Of a stretch of 7,857 nt of DNA, positions 1-5,351 are shown piece by piece. The stretch's first letter is position 1. Each line of letters starts with the position of its first letter. Origin of the DNA: JADJEI01 sp035328465 (GTDB taxonomy: Bacteria; Bacteroidota; Ignavibacteria; Ignavibacteriales; Ignavibacteriaceae); NCBI GenBank assembly GCA_035328465.1, contig DAOLIQ010000118.1, positions 1 through 7,857 on the forward strand. Direction: 5' to 3'. Position numbers and translations under genes: made by a program. The notes under the pieces are model-generated. The model ran no database searches. It was given only the letters and a program-made list of their open reading frames with translations, and was not told the origin of the DNA.

Positions 1-73
1 TTTATAGATTATTTGTTGTTCAGTTATTGTGATCAACTAAAAGAAATTATTATAAATAAGTAAAGGAACTAAA

Positions 74-1402
74 ATGAGTGAAGTGTTAGATAAAAAAATT
101 GATTTCTCACTAAAATATAAAGTTAAAGATATCTCGCTTGCTGAATGGGGAAGAAAAGAAATTGAATTAGCTGAAGTAGAAATGCCCGGCTTAATGGCCT
201 TGAGAGAAGAGTTCAAAGGTAAACAGCCTCTTAAAGGCGCACGTATCGCTGGTTGCTTGCATATGACAATACAAACTGCTGTGTTAATTGAAACTTTAGT
301 TGAACTTGGTGCTGAGGTTAAATGGTCATCTTGTAATATCTTTTCTACTCAAGATCACGCTGCTGCCGCAATTGCTGCTGCTGGCGTACCAGTTTTTGCC
401 TGGAAAGGAATGAACGAAGAAGAATTCAATTGGTGCATTGAACAAACACTTTTCTTCGGCGATGAAACAAGACCGCTGAATATGATTCTTGATGACGGCG
501 GTGATCTTACCAATATGGTGCTCGATGTTTACCCTGAATTAGCTGCAGGAATAAAAGGGTTATCAGAAGAAACAACAACTGGTGTTCATCGTTTATATGA
601 AAGGATGGAGAAGGGAACACTTCCAATTCCAGCTATCAACGTAAATGATTCAGTTACTAAATCTAAGTTTGATAACAAGTATGGCTGCCGTGAATCATTA
701 GTCGATGCCATCCGCAGAGCCACGGATTTAATGCTTGCAGGTAAAGTTGCTGTTGTTGCAGGCTTTGGCGATGTTGGTAAAGGTTCCGCAGAATCATTAA
801 AGAATAATCACGTAAGAGTTATCGTTACAGAAATAGATCCTATCTGTGCGTTGCAAGCCGCAATGGAAGGATATGAAGTTAAAAAGATGGATGATGCAGT
901 TAAAGAAGCTGATATTGTTGTTACTGCAACAGGAAATAAGAACATCGTTACTGAAAGACATTTCAAATCGATGAAAGACAAAACAGTTGTTTGTAACATC
1001 GGACATTTTGATACTGAAATTGATATGGCTTGGTTAAACAAGAATTATGGTAAAACCAAAAATACTATCAAACCACAAGTTGATAAATATACAATTGATG
1101 GCAAAGACATTATTGTTTTAGCAGAAGGTAGATTGGTAAATCTTGGTTGTGCAACAGGACATCCTTCATTTGTAATGTCCAACTCATTCACAAATCAAAC
1201 ACTTGCTCAGATTGAATTATGGAATCATCCTGATAGATATGAGAATAAAGTTTATACATTACCAAAACATCTTGATGAAAAAGTTGCAAGATTACACCTA
1301 AAGAAAATTGGTGTTGAGCTTGATGTTCTATCCCCAGAGCAAGCTGAATACATTGGTGTTAAAGTTGAAGGACCTTTTAAGCCGGATTATTACAGGTATT
1401 AA
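74..1402 (+). CDS. ahcY: S-adenosylhomocysteine hydrolase (adenosylhomocysteinase)
   Basis: This cytosolic enzyme reversibly splits S-adenosylhomocysteine into homocysteine and adenosine, using tightly bound NAD+, and so relieves product inhibition of methyltransferases. The 442-residue product is full length. Visible motifs are CLHMTIQTAVLIETL (61-75, His63/Thr65), DDGGD (140-144), SEETTTGV (164-171, Glu166), NDSVTKSKFDN (191-201, Lys196, Asp200), Cys205, the Rossmann motif GFGDVG (230-235) with the ribose-binding acidic residue Glu253, His311 in NIGHFD, His363 in GHPSF, and the C-terminal tail KPDYYRY (436-442), whose Lys and Tyr reach the NAD of a neighbouring subunit in the family. All known catalytic positions are intact. 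Only about 20 residues separate GGDLT from SEETTTGV, so it lacks the roughly 40-residue insert of many plant and bacterial enzymes and resembles the short, human-like form. The ATG is preceded by AAAGGAA at 62-68. No other methyl-cycle gene lies in the window. Confidence 0.98.
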   Translation: MSEVLDKKIDFSLKYKVKDISLAEWGRKEIELAEVEMPGLMALREEFKGKQPLKGARIAGCLHMTIQTAVLIETLVELGAEVKWSSCNIFSTQDHAAAAIAAAGVPVFAWKGMNEEEFNWCIEQTLFFGDETRPLNMILDDGGDLTNMVLDVYPELAAGIKGLSEETTTGVHRLYERMEKGTLPIPAINVNDSVTKSKFDNKYGCRESLVDAIRRATDLMLAGKVAVVAGFGDVGKGSAESLKNNHVRVIVTEIDPICALQAAMEGYEVKKMDDAVKEADIVVTATGNKNIVTERHFKSMKDKTVVCNIGHFDTEIDMAWLNKNYGKTKNTIKPQVDKYTIDGKDIIVLAEGRLVNLGCATGHPSFVMSNSFTNQTLAQIELWNHPDRYENKVYTLPKHLDEKVARLHLKKIGVELDVLSPEQAEYIGVKVEGPFKPDYYRY

Positions 1403-1422
1403 AATTTATTTGTAATTGATTT

Positions 1423-1452
1423 AAAGACTCGCAACTTGCGGGTCTTTTTTTT
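1423..1452 (+). terminator. Rho-independent terminator of ahcY
   Basis: AAAGACTCGCA (1423-1433) pairs with TGCGGGTCTTT (1437-1447) around a 3-nt loop, with one G-T wobble. The T-run 1445-1452 follows directly. The T-run overlaps the complement of the stop codon of the convergent gene (1451-1453). On the minus strand the same hairpin has only a short T tract, so it may act in both directions but is clearly better on the plus strand. Confidence 0.85.
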
Positions 1453-2368
1453 ATCTCAACAAATCTGTTAATGCCTCTTCCAACATTTCAAACTTAAATT
1501 TATATCCGCTGCTCAATAACTTTTTAACATCAACTCTTTGACTTGCTGTTACGACCTCAGCAGCTTCTCCAACAACAATTTTTAGCGCAAACTTTGGAAC
1601 AGGAAAAAGGGAGGGCCGATGCAAAATTTTCGCAAGTGTTTTAGCAAACTCTTTCATTCTAACGGGATTTGGTGATGCCGCATTAACTGCTCCATAAATA
1701 TTTTGATTGTCAATGGCGTGTAAATAAATTCCAACAATATCATCAATATGCAGCCAGGATGCCCATTGCTTGCCGTTACCCAGCGGACCGCCGATAAAAA
1801 ATTTAAATGGTAGCAGCATTTTTTTCAGTGCCCCATCCTCTGTACTTAAAACCAATCCGGTTCTAATCTGGACATTTCTGATTCCAAATTCACCAGTTCG
1901 TCGCGATTCACTTTCCCAGACTTCACAAACATCAGCCAGAAAATCTTTACCTAAAGGAGAATCTTCATTTAATATTTTATCTCCGCAATCGCCGTAGTAT
2001 CCAATTCCGGAAGCTGAAATAAATACTTCTGGTTTATTTGCTCGGGATGCGATCGCTTCAACCAGATTTTTTGTACTGACTTTTCTTGAATCTATAACTT
2101 CCTTTTTAAATTTTTCATTCCATCTCTTTGCAAAAAGATTTATCCCTGCGAGATGAACAACAGCATCAGCATTCTCTAATTTGGATTTCCATTGGTCAGG
2201 TCTTTGATAATTCCACTCGACGCATTCGACATCCGTCGGGAAAATGGATTTTGCTTTTTTTGTATTGCGGGTAAAGAGTTTGACATCATCACCACGTTTG
2301 ATCAACTCCTGAATAAGATTTCTGCCGATCAAACCGGTTGCTCCTGTTATTATAATTGATTTGCGCAT
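1451..2368 (-). CDS. TIGR01777-family NAD(P)-binding epimerase-like protein (YfcH type)
   Basis: The product is a 305-residue cytosolic extended-SDR protein of the family usually named 'TIGR01777 family oxidoreductase' or sugar-nucleotide epimerase YfcH. The physiological substrate of the family is not established. Visible features are the N-terminal dinucleotide-binding motif TGATGLIG (8-15) after a hydrophobic strand, HLAG (72-75), the family-typical RWNEKFKKEVIDSR segment (82-95), SASGIGYYGD (118-127) supplying the Ser and Tyr of the SDR active site, GNGKQWASWLHIDD (197-210), and a C-terminal segment (about 250-305, RPSLFPVPKFALK then GEAAEVVTASQRV) matching the DUF1731 domain. Length is normal for the family (about 300). 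The start ATG (complement of 2366-2368) has only a weak purine stretch upstream (AGAAAAGAA) and no clear Shine-Dalgarno site. It is convergent with ahcY and divergent from the surface-protein gene, so it is probably monocistronic. Confidence 0.93.
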   Translation of the reverse strand: MRKSIIITGATGLIGRNLIQELIKRGDDVKLFTRNTKKAKSIFPTDVECVEWNYQRPDQWKSKLENADAVVHLAGINLFAKRWNEKFKKEVIDSRKVSTKNLVEAIASRANKPEVFISASGIGYYGDCGDKILNEDSPLGKDFLADVCEVWESESRRTGEFGIRNVQIRTGLVLSTEDGALKKMLLPFKFFIGGPLGNGKQWASWLHIDDIVGIYLHAIDNQNIYGAVNAASPNPVRMKEFAKTLAKILHRPSLFPVPKFALKIVVGEAAEVVTASQRVDVKKLLSSGYKFKFEMLEEALTDLLR

Positions 2369-2576
2369 TGGACTAAATTCTTTTCTAATTAGTTGTAATT
2401 ATTATATCATTGAATAAGAAAAAATGACCGAAAATAAAATTAGGTTTAAAATGCATTAAAAATTCGGCTAATTTTTTCAGGCCTGATTCTTGACTTAATA
2501 GTTTTTCCTGAATTTTAAAAAAAATCATTGGTTCAACTTTATACACAAAACACGTCAATTTATAAAAAATAATTAA

Positions 2577-2608
2577 TTGGAAATTAGTTGGAAAAATAGC
2601 TATCTTTC
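2577..2608 (+). promoter_or_regulatory. Candidate Bacteroidota-type promoter for the lamin-tail surface protein
   Basis: TTG at 2577-2579 is followed after 21 nt by TATCTTTC at 2601-2608. This is one base off the TAnnTTTG -7 element known in Bacteroidota, with the expected spacing. It would give a leader of about 85 nt before the ATG at 2698. It was identified by eye in an AT-rich region, so chance matches are likely. Confidence 0.35.
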
Positions 2609-2687
2609 CCTCACTTAAAAGTTCGGACTAACAAAATTTATTAGTTGAATCCAAATAACATTTAAGTTGATTAGAAATTTACTTATT

Positions 2688-2692
2688 GGAGA
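2688..2692 (+). promoter_or_regulatory. Shine-Dalgarno site that fixes the start at 2698
   Basis: GGAGA lies 5 nt before the ATG at 2698. An in-frame TTG at 2686 overlaps this site and would only add four residues ahead of Met-Lys-Lys. The ATG gives a normal signal peptide, so it is preferred. Confidence 0.8.
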
Positions 2693-2697
2693 CTATT

Positions 2698-5061
2698 ATG
2701 AAAAAAATATACTTACTGCTTTCAACCCTTTTATTGGTTAATATTTCGTTTGCACAAGTTGCTACACACGTAGTAATAGCTGAAGTATTTGGTGGTGGAG
2801 GAAATGCGGGAGCCCCGTATTTGAACGATTACATTATCCTTTATAACCCTACTGGTGCAAGTGTAAATCTTTCTGGAATGTCTGTTCAGTTTGCCAGTGC
2901 TACAGGCAGTACTTATTCGGTTACAAATCTAACGGGAAGTATTCCTGCTGGATCGTACTTTATGATTAGCGAAGCTGCCGGTAGTGGCGGAAATGGAGTC
3001 CCCCTACCTTTTCATTCAGATGTGAGTGGTTCAATATTTATTTCACCAATTGGTGGAAAGGTTGCATTTGTAAGTAACACAACTGCAATAACAGGTTTAG
3101 CTGATCCGGATGTAATAGATTTTGTTGGTTATGGCACTGCAAATGAATCAGAAGGCGGCAGCCCTGCGCCAGCAGGCTCCGATGTAACAAGCATTCGAAG
3201 GTTAGACAATTCAGGTTTACAAACTTATGGCAGCAACGGAAGCGGGTGGGATTCCGGAGTAAACTTCGCTGACTTTTTTGTGCAGGATAGTCTAAACTTA
3301 ATTGCCTACTACCCCTTAGCTTCTACCTCCTTTGCTAATCATTTGGTCATTGCTGAGGTTTATGGTTCCGGCGGATTGACCGGTGCCTCTTACACAAATG
3401 ATTATGTGGTACTTTATAATCCTTCAAGCTTTGGACAGGATATTTCTACCTGGTCACTTCAATACGCTAATGCCACTAATACAGCCTGGTCAGTTTTAAA
3501 TTTAAACGGAACAGTTGCACCACATACTTATTATCTTATTCAGTTATTTTCGGCTGGAACAATTGGGAACCCTTTGCCCACACCTAATTTAATCGGCACT
3601 ACTAATATCCGACAAAACAGAGGCAAGTTGGCGCTTGTCAGAACTCAGACCGTTTTATCGGGTGCCAATCCAATAATATCAAGAACCGATATTGCTGATT
3701 TTGTAGGGTGGGGTCTAACTACCAATGGATTTGAAGGATCTGCCGCAGCGACTGCTGCAGCAAACGCACAGAGTAGTATCAGACGAAAAGATAACAACGG
3801 TAACAACACCTACGGTTTAACAAACGGAAGCGGCTGGGATTCAAATAACAACGTAAATGATTTTTACACTGAATCAAATATTATTGCTAACCCGCCGTTA
3901 AATAGTAATTTCTTAGCCAACCAGGTCGTTATTGCAGAAATTTATGGCGGAGGCGGTAACCCGGGTGCGACTTATTTGAATGATTACATTGTACTGTATA
4001 ATCCTACTGCATCTCCTGTTGATCTATCTACATGGTCTTTGCAGTATCACACCGCAACACTTACAACAGGTAGTTGGTCTAAAGTTAATCTGAGTCAAAC
4101 TATAGCTGCTCAAGATTATTATTTAGTAAGATTTGCTTCAGCCGGACCGAACGGTATTCCACTCCCCATCTTCCCGAATGATTCTACTGCCGTTATTGGT
4201 TTGGGAAACAGCAGCGGCAAAGTTGCACTTGTAAATAATCAGACCGCTTTAGTGGGTGACTTTGCTTTACCTAATGCAAGTGTTATAGATTTTGTCGGCT
4301 ATGGCACCACCGCTACAATGTTCGAAGGTCTTGGTCCTGCGGCAGCTCCTTCAAATGCAACTTCGAGCATGCGAAGAAAGGACAATAATGGCAATAATAC
4401 TTATGGAGTAACTGACGGAAGTGGTTGGGATTCTGATAATAACAATGCTGATTTTTACCAGGCAGTAGATTTAATTACCGTTCCGCCTTTACCTGTTGAA
4501 CTAACTTCTTTCTCTGCGCTTATTATCAGCAATGCTGTTCACCTTAATTGGGAGACTGCTACCGAAGTTAATAACTATGGATTTGAGGTTCAGAAATTAC
4601 AATCTGAATTAAGCAGTGCTGAATGGGAAAGCCTTGGCTTTGTCGAAGGCTATGGCAACAGCAATTCACCAAAGCAGTATTCTTTTGTTGATAATGAAAT
4701 TAACGGCGCGCAAAAGTTTTCTTACAGATTAAAACAAATTGATAATGACGGTGCTTTCGAATATTCAAAAATTATCGAGGTGGATGTAACTGCTCCTATT
4801 GAATTTTCTTTAAGCCAGAATTATCCTAATCCTTTTAACCCCTCCACCACTATAAAATATTCTATCCCAACAAAACAGTTTGTAAGCCTTAAGGTGTTTA
4901 ATATTTTAGGTAAGGAAGTGGCACAGCTTGTGAACAGCGAACAGGCGGAAGGATTTTATAATGTTACTTTTGACGGCAGCGGACTTAGCAGCGGCGTTTA
5001 TTTTTATAAACTGCAAACCGGCAGTTTTACAGCCTCTCATAAAATGCTGTTGATTAAATAA
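2698..5061 (+). CDS. Secreted protein with three lamin-tail-like domains and a T9SS type A sorting domain
   Basis: The product is a 787-residue predicted cell-surface or released protein. An N-terminal signal peptide (MKKIYLLLSTLLLVNISFAQ, cleavage near 19/20) directs Sec export. Three tandem lamin-tail-domain-like beta modules follow (about 24-194, 215-390 and 409-587). Each begins with VIAE(V/I)(F/Y)G(G/S)GG, has a NDY(I/V)(I/V)LYNP core and ends with (I/M)RR(L/K)D..G...TYG....GSGWDS. A linker starting LPVELTSFSA (598-607) with HLNWETATEVNNYGFEV (615-631) leads to the sorting domain SLSQNYPNPFNPSTTIKYSIP onward (704-787), which ends GLSSGVYFYKL...KMLLIK. In T9SS, this C-terminal domain carries cargo across the outer membrane and is usually cleaved. 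I see no cysteine and no catalytic motif. Bacterial lamin-tail domains often accompany secreted nucleases or phosphatases, but none is fused here. A structural or adhesive role is an inference. The gene has its own terminator and looks monocistronic. Confidence 0.9.
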   Translation: MKKIYLLLSTLLLVNISFAQVATHVVIAEVFGGGGNAGAPYLNDYIILYNPTGASVNLSGMSVQFASATGSTYSVTNLTGSIPAGSYFMISEAAGSGGNGVPLPFHSDVSGSIFISPIGGKVAFVSNTTAITGLADPDVIDFVGYGTANESEGGSPAPAGSDVTSIRRLDNSGLQTYGSNGSGWDSGVNFADFFVQDSLNLIAYYPLASTSFANHLVIAEVYGSGGLTGASYTNDYVVLYNPSSFGQDISTWSLQYANATNTAWSVLNLNGTVAPHTYYLIQLFSAGTIGNPLPTPNLIGTTNIRQNRGKLALVRTQTVLSGANPIISRTDIADFVGWGLTTNGFEGSAAATAAANAQSSIRRKDNNGNNTYGLTNGSGWDSNNNVNDFYTESNIIANPPLNSNFLANQVVIAEIYGGGGNPGATYLNDYIVLYNPTASPVDLSTWSLQYHTATLTTGSWSKVNLSQTIAAQDYYLVRFASAGPNGIPLPIFPNDSTAVIGLGNSSGKVALVNNQTALVGDFALPNASVIDFVGYGTTATMFEGLGPAAAPSNATSSMRRKDNNGNNTYGVTDGSGWDSDNNNADFYQAVDLITVPPLPVELTSFSALIISNAVHLNWETATEVNNYGFEVQKLQSELSSAEWESLGFVEGYGNSNSPKQYSFVDNEINGAQKFSYRLKQIDNDGAFEYSKIIEVDVTAPIEFSLSQNYPNPFNPSTTIKYSIPTKQFVSLKVFNILGKEVAQLVNSEQAEGFYNVTFDGSGLSSGVYFYKLQTGSFTASHKMLLIK
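2767..4458 (+). repeat. Three tandem lamin-tail-like coding repeats
   Basis: The units lie at about 2767-3279, 3340-3867 and 3922-4458. Equivalent Glu residues of the VIAE motif (29, 220, 414) are 191 and 194 residues apart. The units are similar in protein but differ at many synonymous positions (compare 3781-3867 with 4372-4458), so the triplication looks old or selected rather than recent. Units 2 and 3 share the K-D-N-N-G-N-N-T-Y-G ending; unit 1 is more divergent there. Confidence 0.88.
4759..4838 (+). repeat. Shared 80-bp tract, copy 1 (linker/sorting-domain junction)
   Basis: This tract matches 7314-7393 with a single mismatch (T4794 versus A7349). It encodes the end of the linker through SLSQNYPNPFN, codons 688-714 of the first surface protein. 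Sequence immediately downstream is strongly diverged between the two genes. Confidence 0.95.
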
Positions 5062-5087
5062 TTTTCCCCATACTTTTGTTCCTTTAC

Positions 5088-5120
5088 TAAAAAGTCCCGC
5101 TTCGTTGGCGGGACTTTTTA
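5088..5120 (+). terminator. Rho-independent terminator of the lamin-tail surface protein gene
   Basis: TAAAAAGTCCCGC (5088-5100) pairs perfectly with GCGGGACTTTTTA (5108-5120) around a 7-nt loop TTCGTTG. The 13-bp stem ends in a T-run that continues as ATTTT. It begins 27 bp after the stop codon. The fully symmetrical A and T tracts could let it work on either strand. It is identical to the terminator at 7640-7672. Confidence 0.93.
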
Positions 5121-5128
5121 TTTTAAGA

Positions 5129-5149
5129 AATTAAGTCACCCACTTAATT
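5129..5149. repeat. Small AT-rich inverted repeat
   Basis: AATTAAGT (5129-5136) and ACTTAATT (5142-5149) form a perfect 8-bp inverted repeat with a CACCC loop, 9 bp after the terminator hairpin. It could be a weak secondary structure or a protein site, or chance in AT-rich DNA. No function is assigned. Confidence 0.35.
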
Positions 5150-5270
5150 AAGCACTTATTATCGAAAAGACCAATCTTAAAATTCTCAAGAGTTAAGCAA
5201 GTGTTTTCACTTTAATTATTAAGTAAATCCGATAACCCAATATTAAAAAACGTTTTAATCAAAATATTTC

Positions 5271-5301
5271 TTGATTTATTTGATTTGTTTATTTATTTAT
5301 G
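5271..5301 (+). promoter_or_regulatory. Candidate Bacteroidota-type promoter for the second surface protein gene
   Basis: TTG at 5271-5273 is followed after 20 nt by TATTTATG at 5294-5301, one base off TAnnTTTG. It would place the transcript start about 40 nt before the ATG at 5352. It lies downstream of the previous gene's terminator, as expected for an independent unit. The surrounding ATTT-rich repeats raise the chance of a random match. Confidence 0.4.
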
Positions 5302-5351
5302 GATGTAAAATTATCAATAATTACAGCTTAAACTAATTCTAAGGAGATTAA

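Larger units (their letters stand above)
2369..2697. other. AT-rich divergent intergenic region
   Basis: This 329-bp stretch separates two divergent genes and contains no convincing coding sequence. It holds a candidate promoter and the ribosome-binding site for the plus-strand surface protein (listed separately). On the minus strand a TATAAT-like hexamer (complement of 2401-2406) lies upstream of the epimerase start, but I see no good -35 partner. A weak all-A/T inverted repeat (2458-2464 with 2470-2476) lies inside it. I see no riboswitch, tRNA or mobile-element end. Confidence 0.6.

Noticed and set aside
1..73. SAH or SAM riboswitch upstream of ahcY
   Set aside because: Only 73 nt of very AT-rich sequence is available, with none of the GC-rich helices or conserved core such elements need. 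An element further upstream would be outside the window.
797..1041. Two overlapping minus-strand open frames inside ahcY
   Set aside because: They are antisense to a strongly conserved enzyme, have low-complexity composition and show no recognisable motif. They are shadows of ahcY.
1770..1997. Plus-strand open frame of 75 codons
   Set aside because: It lies fully antisense inside the epimerase-like gene, has no ribosome-binding site and has a composition without domain signal.
2458..2477. Terminator-like hairpin AAAAATT...AATTTTTT
   Set aside because: The stem is seven A-T pairs only, and no gene ends nearby. It is expected by chance in DNA this AT-rich.
2686..2697. TTG start for the lamin-tail protein
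   Set aside because: It overlaps the Shine-Dalgarno sequence. The ATG at 2698 is correctly spaced and begins a textbook signal peptide.
5274..5301. ATTT-rich direct repeats as a CRISPR or iteron array
   Set aside because: The units are 4-5 nt, irregular and low complexity, with no spacers. They are better explained as an AT-rich promoter region.
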